Source: Paulinella micropora
Lineage: Eukaryota > Cercozoa > Imbricatea > Euglyphida
Length of the DNA: 64,000 bases
Assembly (NCBI GenBank): GCA_009731375.1
Contig: BJOX01000086.1
Location: forward strand, 800,387 to 864,386
Reading direction: 5' to 3'
Positions 1 through 11,067 of the stretch are shown in pieces. The notes below the pieces were generated by a model. That model had not been told where the DNA came from. It made no database searches and saw nothing but the letters and a program-made list of their open reading frames with translations. The position numbers and the translations under genes are program-made. The stretch's first letter is position 1; each line of letters starts with the position of its first letter.

Positions 1-8
1 TTATTATT

Positions 9-290
9 AGTGGCATCGCGATAGCCCAGTGGTTAAGGTCTACCATCTGGGACCTGTCGCCAGTTCGATTCCCGTCGGTGCCAGTATTTTCAAAGGATAT
101 TTTCTTTGAAAGTATTGGTCTGTCTGGAAGGCTTGGAGCTGTCTTGCGGGGGTGTCAGTAGAGCCTATCGTCAAATCTTCGTACTCCCCTCACGGGTGAG
201 ACGATGGAGGCACATGTGCAGAAATGCATTCGCCATTAACTGAGAAGCACTATTATTATAATTATTATTATTATTATTATTATTATCATT
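9..290 (+). mobile_element. tRNA-derived SINE, copy 1
   Basis: The copy opens with a tRNA-like head (11-83), continues with a body of about 165 bp and ends in a (TTA)n tail (250-290). Positions 11-17 can pair with 77-83 like a tRNA acceptor stem (one G-T pair), but the T-arm is not a good stem, so this is a tRNA relic and not a working tRNA gene. The body ends in GAGAAGCAC just before the tail. A second copy follows directly and a headless third lies at 24411. A tRNA head, a unique body and a short-repeat tail define a SINE, copied by a partner LINE. Confidence 0.85.
22..72 (+). promoter_or_regulatory. Internal RNA polymerase III promoter of SINE copy 1
   Basis: The A box at 22-32 (TAGCCCAGTGG) fits the consensus TRGYNNANNGG at every position. 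The B box at 63-72 (GTTCGATTCC) fits GTTCGANTCC. The 30-base gap between them is normal for a tRNA promoter. Confidence 0.85.
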
Positions 291-560
291 AAGTGGCACC
301 GCGATAGCCCAGTGGTTAAGGTCTACCATCTGGGACCTGTCGCCAGTTCGCCCGTCGGGGCCAGTATTTTCAAAGGATATTTTCTTTGAAAATAATGGTC
401 TGTCTGGAAGGCTTGGAGCTGCCTTGCGGGGGTGTCAGTAGAGCCTATCGTCAAATCTTCGTACTCTCCTCACGGGTGAGACGATGGAGGCACATGTGCA
501 GAAATGCATTCGCCATTGACTGAGAAGCACTATTATTATCATTATTATCATGATTATTGT
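291..560 (+). mobile_element. tRNA-derived SINE, copy 2 (damaged B box)
   Basis: Same orientation and nearly the same sequence as copy 1, joined to it by the (TTA)n tail of copy 1. A 3-base loss in the B box (around 347-352, GTTCGATTCC becomes GTTCGCCC) should weaken Pol III transcription. The body ends at 530 and a TTA-rich tail runs to about 560. Confidence 0.85.
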
Positions 561-744
561 TATAAGTTTTTTTGTTGTGCTTAAATCGGGGCACGGCTTC
601 ACCCGCCGGAGGGGGGGAGGGGGCTCCGAGAACGTGTAACTCATTTATCCGCACTATGGCTGTTGTATATCTTCTCTGTTGTTTTTCATTGCCGATGCGC
701 ATTCTTGCTCTTTTTTGGTTGGCAGTTATCGCCAGGAGACTACC

Positions 745-1798
745 ATGGCTCCAGTGGGCCCCACCTTTTCTCATCTGTCAAACACAGCCTTTGCCTCGCT
801 CGAGGTAGATCCCAAACGCACCAGTCCTGCCCGTAAACAGAGTGCTGCTGCCTACGCCGCACGCAAGCGAAGATCTTGGAACTGGTCGCCCACAAAGCAG
901 AGTCATGCGCAGCAGCTGCAACAAGGCATGCCGCCTGTTCAAGTTACGGTGCAACAGCCATTACCACATAAGGTATCGATCGACTCGCCTTCACAGCGAG
1001 GCGCAGCAGAGGCTGTGCACGGGGCACCCGCATTACAGCCAAGGAAGGCGCCGAACTTTCCGAGTAGTGTAGCTAATTTGGCACGGCGCAGGCTCTGGAG
1101 CGGTGACAGCACTGACTCAAACGGTCGTTCCTTGAGTCTTTTGAACTCCGTCTTTTTATTTTTAGTGCCAGCTGTAGCGAATTTTGTGTTGCCTTGCAGA
1201 AGACATGAAGGAATACGTGCCGGGCTCTGCTATCAACGATTCCCTGAACACTGGAGGGCCTTGGGATGACGCTGATTTCGTTTCACGATCGCCACCGTCA
1301 GGCATTCCCTCTCCCGTCTCATCTTCAACAAGCTCAGCTCAGGGACTTGCGGACTTTACTAGCTTCTCAGACCACCGTGGCAGTATGCACGGCATGGAAC
1401 GCGGAGTGGCAGGCACAGCAGGCAGGCATCCAACCCTGGATTCTGGCTCGGCTGGCAGGGAAGAAGGGCTCGTGCACAAGGCAGCAACCTCACGCCAAAC
1501 AGCCTATCAACAGCGCATGTCTCCCACGCACTACCCGCGTCCTCCTCCACCTGGAAGCATCCGCGCTGTTGAGGAACCTGACAGCGAGGACGAAGAGGAT
1601 GCTGCAGAATCATCTATCTCGCTGAGCGCCTCTTCCATCTTTTTGCGTGCTACACGTGACAACAGTATTGACCTCCTGCGCAGTGCTGCGGAAGAAGGGA
1701 ATCTGCACGCTTCGCAAAGCCAGAAGCGAGCGACCCATGGAATCAAAAGGCGCGATCAGGGCTCTCCTAACAAACCTCGCTTCGATCTCAACAGCTGA
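745..1798 (+). CDS. Unrecognised two-exon protein, Ser/Pro-rich with acidic patch
   Basis: Exon 1 starts at the ATG at 745, which has an ideal Kozak context (ACCATGG). Exon 2 starts at 1200 after the acceptor TTGCCTTGCAG and ends at the TGA at 1796-1798. Two possible donors 21 bases apart (GTGACA at 1103, GTCGTT at 1124) both leave phase 1 and join in frame to exon 2, giving about 320-327 residues. The N-terminal part is basic and rich in Arg, Gln and Ser. The C-terminal part has a Pro/Ser region, an acidic patch (EEPDSEDEEDAAE) and a basic tail ending DLNS. I see no signal peptide, membrane segment or known domain, and no function is proposed. Upstream exons cannot be ruled out. Confidence 0.5.
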
Positions 1799-2436
1799 GC
1801 AAGTGATTTATGCTGACATTGCTCTTCTAAAAATCCTACATTTTTCTCAAAAGCTGAGCGAGCGATTTTACTCTCATATTTTTCATGACCCGCATCCGTG
1901 AATATGTACATTACTTCGGTCAGCATGAAGTTCCATGCAGTTGCTCACTTCGTGATCAGACAGACCTCGGCTATGGTTACTTTTGACTAGAATCGAAAAA
2001 TAAGCTACACAATGCTGCGTAATGCAATTTATGTATAGTAATTTATTTTTCAATTTTCACTTCAAAAATATACGGGCCCGACCAACGATTCGTCTGAATC
2101 TTGCTAAAGCGACATTCGACAAAAGAAATTAGTTTTGTAGTGATTTCCACTTCAACTGAACAGTGACAGTCATTTTTCATTCTTGAGTGACACTGATTTT
2201 TTCACATATGCTGAAAGGTTTTTTGATAATACTCCCTCCCGGAGGCTGCAAAATCCGTAGTGGTTGCATTGGGATCTGTCTATTCAAGTAACCGCTGACA
2301 ACTAGAACTGCATTAGCAAAGCCGACTCGGAAGCGTAAACCACCGCCGCTCGTGATTTGTCTGATATATCATTCATATATCAGTGAGTCATTAACTTGAT
2401 ATATTAATATTAGTATCATGGCACTGCGGCAGCACA
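1799..2436. other. AT-rich intergenic spacer
   Basis: No coding frame, tandem repeat or element end is visible between the stop of the upstream gene and the 5' LTR. Several short TGATATATTAATATT-like tracts occur near 2360-2415. Confidence 0.6.
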
Positions 2437-2789
2437 TTGGACAATTAATTAGACCCTTCCTCCTCAGCTATGTCCATATTGCTATTTTATACGTTAGCAT
2501 TATTCGTTACGGTTAGTCACGGTAGTATTATTAGTTATTAATACCGTCATTTATAGTACCTTTTCTGGTACTGGTGGCACTAGCTTTTATCATTACCGTT
2601 ATTGTCCATATCAGGCCGTTTCGTGTGTCATTGTCTGGAGGTATATCTTTTGTGTGACGTCGTCAGTTAGACTGGCGGGAATTGTCAGTATTGTTAAATT
2701 CTTTTACGTGGGAAGCAGTTGGCCGGTAGGAGGGGGACGCCCCGAGTTCCGGACGCCGTTTGAAGAAGTCGCGAGGGTTTTCTCCCAAC
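2437..2789 (+). repeat. 5' LTR of the Copia element
   Basis: About 352 bp, repeated at 11439-11788. It starts TTGGAC and ends CCCAA(C), so TTGG/CCAA forms the short terminal inverted repeat. Exact ends may be off by one or two bases. Confidence 0.9.
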
Positions 2790-2802
2790 TGGTTATCGAG
2801 CC
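2790..2802 (+). other. Primer-binding site
   Basis: TGGTTATCGAGCC begins immediately after the 5' LTR. The leading TGG pairs with the CCA end of a tRNA, as expected for the minus-strand primer. The matching tRNA is not identified. Confidence 0.65.
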
Positions 2803-3082
2803 TTGGAGCGTGACCTGTGCAACTGATCGCAGAGGAGAACCTTCGTTAAAGGGTTGAGGTGTCCACCTTAAGTGACCCAATTACAGGAAAGTGCGCATTT
2901 TCAATTGTGTGGCTACAGCTGATCACTGTAGATACTACCCACGCTCTGCGTTGCTGATGTGCAGTGCAAGGGTAATGTGGGGGACAGGACAGAGAGCAAG
3001 ACACCGAAGCGTACAGGGCGCAGTGCGGGAGGGTGAGCCTCCTAAAGGGTGTTGTGCTTTTGTCATCTCTGTGACGTGGCCA

Positions 3083-3355
3083 GTTGTGTCGGACGTGGTG
3101 TCCGTGGCAGTTGGGATTGAGCACACACTACCACTGACACAAGTTGCAAAGCCAGAGTACAAAGTAGTAGGCCAGTTGTGAGTTTGCCGTGGTAACTGGC
3201 GGGATTGAGCACCCCTGGCCCACTGGACACAACAACCTACATTACAAAGTTATTGTTGAGCAGAAGGGCGGTTGTGAGTTTGCCGTGGTAACTGGGGGAT
3301 TGAGCACCCCTGGCCCACGGGACACAACAGCTTACCTTGCAAAGTTATTGTCGCA
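3083..3355 (+). repeat. Three tandem repeats in the Copia leader
   Basis: Two good copies start at 3175 and 3271 (period 96), sharing GTTGTGAGTTTGCCGTGGTA and GATTGAGCACCCCTGGCCCA. A degenerate third copy starts near 3083. They lie in the untranslated leader between the primer-binding site and gag, where packaging or translation signals usually sit. Confidence 0.8.
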
Positions 3356-3901
3356 TTCGTACTGCATCATCGCATCTACTCCTTGTGTCGCTGTTGTGAT
3401 TGTGTGAGAAGTGAGAGAGAGGTGTGGTGAGGGCGTGAGCTCTGAAGAACCGTGCATAGGACACGAGGGGAGGAGCGAAAGGTGAGTGTTTAGGTGGTTG
3501 TACCAAAACAACTACAAACCTAGGTAGGTTGAAAAACTGACTTTGCAGATAGAGCTGCTAATAGGTGGAAAGCTATCATAGGTGGTAGCTGAGGTAGCCT
3601 CAGTGTAGTTTGAGCATTAGAATCAGTGGTAACACACGTGGTTGAAGAGAGAGAGAGAGAGAGTAAAGGGTGGCGTGGACAAGCAAAACACTATTCTATG
3701 TAGTGTGCGTGGTCTGCTCGTGGCCTCTGTTGTGTTCTCTCTGTGTGGGTGTGTGTGTGATTGCTTGCCAGTGTCTGTGCCATCAGAATAGTGTAAGCAT
3801 AGCGTGACCCTATCTCTATTTGGCAAGTAGAGAGCATAGCTGTGTGCTGTGTGTAAGTGTGTGTGAGTGGAGCGTGTGTCTGAGACTGACGGTGGTTAGA
3901 A

Positions 3902-5719
3902 ATGACTACGAGTAAGACAGACAATAAGATTACGTTCACCTGCAAAGAGGCATGGATCCTATTGCATAGGCAGGTAGTGCAAAGCTGTAATGGTAAGGCC
4001 CCTAAAGAAGTGCTGCAGGGTGCTGACGCCCACAAACAATATGTACATCGCGAAAATGTATTAGGGATACAGCTTAAGGGTAGAGAGGTGCCCCCCTTTA
4101 TACTAGCTTGGGAAGAAATGGCAGAGTGGAATGATTGGGCTGACTTGGACGAAGAAGTAGTAAAGGAATACTTCGAGGACAAAGCCAAGGGTTCTACTCG
4201 CCTGTGGCCCATGCCCAACCCCAAACCGGAAGCTCCAAACCTTGAGGAGGCGTTAGGGGTGGAGGAAGACAAGGAAACCCCAGTCAAGCGTTACAAACCG
4301 GTTTTTGGCAGTCCGAAAGATAAACCAACCACTGAGACTGAAAAAGGAAAGGAGGAGGAGGAGGATGATGAAGACCGGCACACCTCTGACCTCTACTCTA
4401 GTGGGTATGCTAGCACTGACAAACCTAGGCTGTCAACTGGCAAGGGCTCAGACTTAGAGGGCGACAGCAAGAGTGGGGCCTCCCGAGGACAGACTGACCC
4501 CTCTAAGGTCAAAACCCCACTAGGGGGTGCTGATCGTGCTGGCGCACTGACACGACAGGTGATAGCCTATGACGCTAGTGTACTTGTTGAGATGAGCAAG
4601 CAAAAAGAGAGGGTGTTCAATATCATCTATGACATGCTCGGTGGTGAGGCGAAAAGTCTAGTGCGTGACTTAGCTGATCCGTAGAAACTGACCTTTGGCC
4701 AAAACCCTAAAGCACTGTGGGACAGACTGCTAGCCCGATACAAGAAAGCCGACCCCTCTGATGTCCAGGACAAGGTGAAGGAACTGAATGACTTCCTCTT
4801 TACGAGTAAGCAACAGTACGTCGGTCAGTGTGTAGACTTGAACGCTAGGAGAGACTGGTTGGCTGATTATGGCCAAGCCCCAACCGATAACCGGATGCAG
4901 CAAATAGTGAAGGATGCGTTAGTGGGCCCAAAGCAATCTGACTCTAGGGTGAAGAAAGCTTGGCAAGTCTGGGTTGAAATGGCTGAACTGAACCGTAAGC
5001 AGTTCAAGTGGGACTTTGCCTCCTGGTGGAGGTTCGTGCAAGATCGTGCCCTGGAGCTAGACAAGAAGGTTGACCGGGCCAAAGTGACTAGTTCCACAGA
5101 GAAAGGTTTGGCAGCTCGCAAGGCCGGAAAAGGGAAATTCAAGGACGAGTGCTGGCTCTTCAGCAAGGAAGGGAAATGCACTCGTGGGGCCTCCTGCCGT
5201 TACCTCCATGTTGGAGGGAAGGTGAGAGGGGTGTGTTTCTTGTGGGACAAACAGGGGGGGTGTTGATGGGCCGACAAATGTAGGTTTGAGCATGACCCCA
5301 CTAAAGCCAATAAGACCCCTCCCAAACCGGCAGACACCCCCAAGGGGGAGAAAAGCAAGAAGAGCGAGAAGAGCAAGGGGCCAAAGTGCTTTAACTGTTT
5401 TGAAAAGGGGCACATCGCCGGAAAGTGCAGTAAGAAGTGCCGGGTGTGCGGGGGCAAGCACAAGTTGAGCAAGTGCCCGGAGAAAAGCCGAAAGGAGAAG
5501 GGCGAGGCAGCAAAAGGGTCAAAAGGGGGGAGTGATAGGGATGACTTCGAGGATGAGGAGCCGGGCGTAGCCTTAGCTCAGATGGTAAAGTTCCTAACCG
5601 GCAAGTCGAAAGACAAAGCCCTTATGGCTAAACCCGGGGGTGCCAACCTTCCCGAGCCGATCATACCACCGGAGGACGAGAACAGTCTTGAGATCTTGCT
5701 TGAGGATGATGCCGAATAG
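3902..5719 (+). pseudogene. Copia gag with two CCCH fingers and two CCHC-type knuckles
   Basis: One frame of 606 codons runs from the ATG at 3902 to the TAG at 5717, broken by a TAG at 4682 and a TGA at 5264. The first 260 residues are charged, with an acidic Lys/Glu/Asp stretch. The middle (about 270-420) is Trp-rich and resembles a capsid region. A CCCH finger follows (C-X8-C-X5-C-X3-H, about 5150-5212), then a second CCCH finger (about 5231-5293) interrupted by the TGA, then a CCHC knuckle (CX2CX4HX4C, 5387-5428) and a variant knuckle (CX2CX3HX4C, 5438-5476). CCHC knuckles bind the element's RNA; CCCH fingers are unusual in Copia Gag. It is a pseudogene unless the stops are read through. 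Confidence 0.85.
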
Positions 5720-5724
5720 ATGAG

Positions 5725-7292
5725 ATGAATGAGGGGCGATGCCATGGCGTAGCGGAAGGAAAGCGCCAGTGCGTAGCCCGGTTGAAGGGCCTTGAGTCTC
5801 CCTTCAACAGCCTTAGGATTAAGGCAGCCACTCTCATCGATAGCAACTATTGCGTTGAACAATTCCATCAGTACCAGCGAGCCAAGCAAGAGAGAGAGAA
5901 TGCATTGCGCCGGTGGTCAGCCGACATAGCACGAAGGGATCATCTAGCTCTAATGTGCGAGATGGGAGAACGGGGGTTAGCAGCCCAAATCAAAAGTGGG
6001 AGTCATCCCCTAATGGTTGAGGCCATAGTGAGACACGAAGCCGCGAAGCGGGGTATCCCGTGGAACCGGTCCCTCTTGCCCATCATCCACTCTGCAAAGC
6101 CCCGTGAACCCGGACAGTTAACCGAATGGTCATTAGCCAACAACCGGTAACATGGGAGAGGCGTCTGGTGTACCCTCATGGCGGAAGGTGTACCGCCAAC
6201 ATGAACCTCAGGCCGGTGCACAAGCGAAGCATATGTACTTCAGAGGTGGGGTATTCCCCCCTCGTGGGGGAGTTGTGCCCCCGCCCGTAGCACCGGTGCC
6301 TGTACGCACCCAAGAGGTGAAGGGTACTCCCCTCCGTCCGATAGCACCCAACCCCCGTGGAGAGAGTAAGGGTAGACCTAGCGGGGCGAGCGGGCCGTCA
6401 GCGGTACCTGCCCCGAAGGTTGAGATTGGTTCAAAGGCCGGGCCGGCTGAGGCTGTTAGTGGTATCATGAGCCAAAACCTGAAATCTTTACTCAAAGCAA
6501 AAAGGGAAAAGGTACATGGGATGAAGGTGAGGCCCAGCCCGGAGGACTACCAACCCGATGGTTTGGCGGACGTGGAAGATGAGCCCCCGGAGATGCAGCC
6601 CGATGCCGATCCTTCCTCGGAATCCGACAGGGAAGGGGAGCGTGAAGGTGAAGAGTCCCCGGCTAGAGATGGAGACGTGGGTAGAGCTCCGGTAGGGTAC
6701 CGTCCCCCATAGGACCTGACCCTAGTGTTGATGCCGAACCCGGTGGTGGGGATGCTACCACCGGGACCGATAGCAAGCCGGTGACTACGCCCTCCACCAG
6801 CCCAAGCAATAGGCGTAGGTCAGTGGGCGCTCGTGCGTTTGGCTTCCTTGAGACGGTCCGAGCCTCCGTGAGTGGGATGCCCTGGTTTGCGTCCCATGCT
6901 ACGACGGTACCCCCTGCAGACCGAAAGGTGCTCTGTTACCCCCTACTACTGGTACCGGTCCGTCTACGGCCCCCTTAGCCTCAGCTGAGCCTGTCAGTGA
7001 TAGTCCTACTCGACTAGGTACCGGAGAGCGAGAGAGTCGACTCCGAGCCGTGGCAGAGCAGCAAGAGGAGATGCGCCGGTTGCATCGTCCGGCGTTGAGC
7101 GGTGAGGAAGAAAAAGATGAAGTTGACTTCCGGAACAGGTGGGGAGAGTGGACTAGGCTGTTGTACGACTGGGCGCAGGGGAGTGAGTATCCCATGAACA
7201 AGCCTAGGTGGCCAAGACATTGGGCCGTAGAAGGAACAGCAGCAAATAGTGCCGCCGCGTTTCAACCTCGTACTAAGCCGTTCAGAGTCTGA
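5725..7292 (+). pseudogene. Copia polyprotein region between gag and protease, unrecognised
   Basis: Open stretches at 5725-6150, 6152-6712, 6781-6978 and 7050-7292 lie in different frames and together look like the remains of one coding region. The first is helical and charged. The second is rich in Pro, Gly and acidic residues, like a disordered linker. The last has several Trp residues (EWTRLLYDWAQG). Codon use resembles the flanking gag and pol. I recognise no domain; most Copia elements go from gag to protease without such a spacer. Confidence 0.5.
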
Positions 7293-7298
7293 GAAAGG

Positions 7299-8106
7299 GT
7301 GGTGGGCGGTGAGAGCGTACTAGAGAAGGAATACGGGAGTTTGCCGGAAGCCGAGGGAGAAGCTGACCCGGTTGACGACCTAGTTCGTTTCATGACCGAA
7401 CGCGGATGGATGGCTAAGGGTATTCGGCTAGCAGAACAGGCCCTCCTAGGACGGAGTGCGGACAAAGACCCCATGTTCGATTCGGGAGCTACGTTGCACT
7501 TTGTGCCGGCCGGAGCTGAACAACGTTTGTTCAACATTCAGCAAGGGATGAAACGGGTAGACACGGTCAACGGGGAGACCACCGTGACTAAGAAGGGCTC
7601 GTTAGACATGACGACCGTGAACGGAAAGGGGAAAAGAACAGGTTGCATCTAGGTAGTGTGTGGGTTAGCCCCAACGTAGATGAAACCTTAGTCTCTGGTC
7701 CTCAGTTAGCTAAGGAAGGGTACAGTGTAGTTCTCAATAAGAAAGGAGAGGACTATATCACCAACGCCCGGATACCGGACATTTCCCCTGAGCTTAAGGC
7801 CGGGGTCCTTTACCTCGACGCGGTGGAAAGGTGTGGCGTTTCGTGACGTCCACCAACCAAGAGCTGGCTGCGGATAAGGTTGAGGCTAGAGCTTTCTTTG
7901 GGAAGGAGATGGCTAAGGTCACTGAGTTGACTAGTGAACAACTTCATCAGAAGTTCGGAGGGCCCGGAAGCAGCCTGCAGCGCCTCATCAGTGAAGCGTA
8001 CGGGATCAAGATAGTGGGTGACAAAACCCATGAGCAAGCGGTAAAAGAGTGTAAGGAGTGTCCAGCCGCAAAAGGGGGAAAAGTGAACCACCCGGCAAGC
8101 AGTTGA
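7299..8106 (+). pseudogene. Copia aspartic protease and pre-integrase region
   Basis: The stretch 7299-7652 carries the protease active site MFDSGATLHFVP (Asp codon near 7479), matching the Copia D-S-G-A/S signature. This protease cuts the Gag-Pol precursor. A frameshift near 7645 leads to 7643-7846, which resembles the GAG-pre-integrase module (LVSGPQLAKEGY), and another leads to 7831-8106, with the likely zinc-binding His and Cys residues ahead of the integrase core (LHQKF, THEQ, CKEC). Confidence 0.8.
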
Positions 8107-9356
8107 CACAAGTAGGGAAGTTCGAAGCTGTGGCGTTCGACAAGTCCGGGTGCCTACGCAAACCCCTCTATGAGGGGTTTTGGTACGGCATGGTGGGAAT
8201 CGAGGCTAACACCGGGCATGCGTTTGGCCTCCTTCTAAAGGATTGCACCGCGGCACCACAAGTGCGTTTCATGCGGGAATGCATAAATTTCCTTGAGACG
8301 CAAAGCGGTAAGAAGGTGAAGGAAGTTCGGGTAGATGGTGAGCATATCTCAGCTGACTTCAAGGAGCTAGTCCGGGACAAGGGAGTGAGGAAGAGGATCA
8401 ACACCCTCAACGAACACAACAAGAACGCCTATGCTGAAGTGTCCCAACGTGACTTTTGGCGCAAAGCGCGCCATAACCTGGTTAAGGCTCAGCTGCCCTA
8501 TGGACTCTTGGGATATGCGTGGCAGCACGCTATCCTCTTGCACAACCTTTCGCCGAAACGATCCGGTGGTGAGGTCCGGATGTTTGAGCTTATGCCCCGC
8601 GAAAGGAAGGTAAATTGGATAGCTTACCTTCATTCTTTTGGGTATCTATGCCACATGGTCATCGAGGGCAGGTTAGGACATGACGAGAGCCGGACGCACA
8701 TAGCCGCCTGGTTAGGGCTGAGTTTGGAGTATTCCGCACACTTGATCCTGTCTGAAGGTAGGGTGTTCCCATGGCGAAACATCAAGAACTTTGACGACAA
8801 CCAACCGGCCTGGCCTTTGTTGCAACCCCTCTGGGAGAAGAAGGGCCTGAGCTTGGAGTCGTTCAAGGGAGACCCGTTAGTGGAAGACGCCGCCCTTGAG
8901 CAGTTGTTTGTCCCAAAGCCCCGTGTGGGGGTGACCGATCCCGGTGAAGGTAAGAAGGCCGCGGATCAAGGGGAGCTTGACAGCTCCGATTCCGACGGCG
9001 AAGCGGAGGAAGCGACCTCGGAGCAGGAAGCAGTGAAAGCCGAGAAAGAAGCCCCCGATCCCGACCCGGAAATAATAGGCCCGGAGTTGAAGGGAAGGTG
9101 GGTGGAGACCCCAGCCACTCAGTGGGGCTGGGCTTGGGCCAAGAAGACCTATGGGGTGGGTTTTCGGGACAAGGTCCGACGAGATCAGGTGCAAGACGTG
9201 AGTGAACCCAAATGGGTTAAGAAGCAGAAGAAGAACGGACCAGCCCACTGGGTAAAGTTTGAGGATGACGACTCCCCAGACCGTGTGTTGGACTCGGAGA
9301 TCGTCAAGTACCTTGCCCGATGGTCCGGAGACCGCACATGCCGCCACGTTCACTAG
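8058..9356 (+). pseudogene. Copia integrase
   Basis: The catalytic D-D-E is visible: AFDKSG (Asp near 8139), VRVDGEH (Asp near 8334) and KNAYAEVSQR (Glu near 8436, in place of the usual NGVAER). This enzyme inserts the cDNA into host DNA. The frame stays open well past the core into an acidic region (about 8930-9090) and a basic C-terminal part. A frameshift near 9300 separates it from RT. Confidence 0.88.
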
Positions 9357-10384
9357 ACCGGTGAGTGAGAAGCAAGCTGATGAGCTAGGGTACTGGGACG
9401 ACGCCCGAGCCGAAGAGATGGCTACGGTCTGGGAGAAGGGTTGCTTCCGGAGAGTCCGAGCCGACTTAGTAGACAAGAAAGACATTTGTGAAGGGCGGTT
9501 CGTTGATGCCACCAAAGAGGCGGGGGGAGAGATCCTAAAGTTCAAAAGCCGATGGACGGCCAAGGGGTTTTCCATGATACAGGGATGGCATTTTGGGAAA
9601 CGGGACTTCCCAACCCCGTGTGCCCTACCATCTGATGCTTTTCGCCCTAACAGTGTTCTTTGGCTTAGTCTTGTCAAAGTGGGACGTAGGCACCGCATAC
9701 ACAGAGGCGTCTGCAGCTGAGCAGGGGTATCGCCCCAGTTACATCGTACCACCGTTTGGTTTAGAAAAGCCGGGGTATGTGTGGGAAATGCTTAAAGCCC
9801 TCTATGGCAGACCGGACGCGGGCCGCCAATGGCGGCGGTACAAGCTAGTCCCGTTCTTACAAGGTTTGGGCTTTAAGGCTCATGTCGCTTTTCCTTGCTT
9901 CTTTTGGCGCTGGCTACCAGGTAAGGACAAACCGGACTTTGTGTTCGTGCCGCACGTCGACGACATGATGGGAGCGTTCAGTGGTAAGGATGTAGAAGCG
10001 GAGTTCTTAGCTGCAGCTGGTAAGAAGGCCTTTAGGGTCTTTAAGCAAGAGGCGCCAACCGGGGTGGTAGGCTTGAACATCGAAGATAAGGAAGACTGTC
10101 GGTTAGGCCGGACGATCAAGATCTCTCAGGAGGACTTTATCAAGGAGGCCGTTGAGAAGCTCCAGTGCACCGGTCTAGCTACTGTCGACTCGCCGTGGTT
10201 GATGCCGGGGGTGCGGGCCGGAAAGCAGTCCGTGTTAGAGCAGTTCTTGCCGCAGCACATCGTAGGTGTCCTCTTGTGGACACGTATCACTCAGCATGAA
10301 GTGTTGGGCCCGCTCGGGGTAGCGACCCATGCCTCCAAGCCCGAGTTGTTCAATTATCAGCAAGCCGAGCAGGTTGTACCTTAA
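9259..10384 (+). pseudogene. Copia reverse transcriptase
   Basis: Two frames, 9259-9720 and 9593-10384, are joined by a frameshift around 9600-9660. Signatures are KWDVGTAYTEA (the palm motif with the first catalytic Asp), KALYGRPDAGRQW, and FVPHVDDMMGAF, the YVDDM active-site box of Copia RTs (about 9945-9975). The enzyme copies the element's RNA into DNA. It cannot be made intact because of the frame breaks. Confidence 0.92.
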
Positions 10385-11067
10385 CGGTACGCGTTCAAAA
10401 GGCATTCGCTTTACTAAAGCGAACGGCACCCGCTTGATGTCGTGGGCCGACTCAAGTTGGAAGGGTATGCCGGAAGATTGTCGCGCCCGGTTGGCGGGCT
10501 TTCATTTCTTTCTGGGAGGCTCAGTGCTCCCCTTCTGCATGAAACGGAACGTGTCGGTGGTCCACCCGAAAGACGCAACCCTGCGTGCGCGTGTGGAAGA
10601 GAAGGCGCGAGCGCTGAGCGACGAGCTGGTGGCGGCTGTGCCCGGCAGCGGGGACCCAGAAGAGGCGGCGGTCGGCGCGCGTCTGGTGCCAGCGGCCCGA
10701 AGCCTCCTCGTGTGAGGCGGAGGTTTATGCAATGGTGGAGTCTTATCATGGACAAGACAAGATTGTGAACTTTGTGCAGGGAATCGCAGACGGCCGGGTC
10801 GCGGACGCCATGGGGCCGTACGGGTGGGGGCAGCCCCCCATCCTGTACGGCGACAACCAGGGAGCGTTGGACCTTGCCGACAGCAATGTGTTTGCTAGGA
10901 AGCTGGGGCATGTGAACCTGCGATGCGCCATCATCAACCAGAAGGTGGACGCCGGGCTCGTTGTCAACGAGAAGGTGGGCTCAACCGACAATCTGGCCGA
11001 CATAAACACTAAGGCTATGCGGGGTGAGCCTTACGACCGTCGGGTTCGGCACGTGGCCCATGATTAA
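10385..11067 (+). pseudogene. Copia RNase H
   Basis: Recognisable motifs are MSWADSSWKG and FHFFLGGSVLPFCMKRN (10436-10553), SSCEAEVYAMVESYHG (from about 10703), and YGDNQGALDLADSN to NLADINTKAM (10844-11020). These match the Copia RNase H order. Between the second and third blocks lies about 140 bp of unusually GC-rich sequence (10560-10700) that other Copia RNase H domains lack, and the frame changes across it. The domain ends at the TAA at 11065. Confidence 0.88.

Noticed and set aside
11-83. Functional tRNA gene
   Set aside because: Good A and B boxes, but T-arm and anticodon stem do not pair well, and the sequence is repeated with a SINE body and TTA tail.
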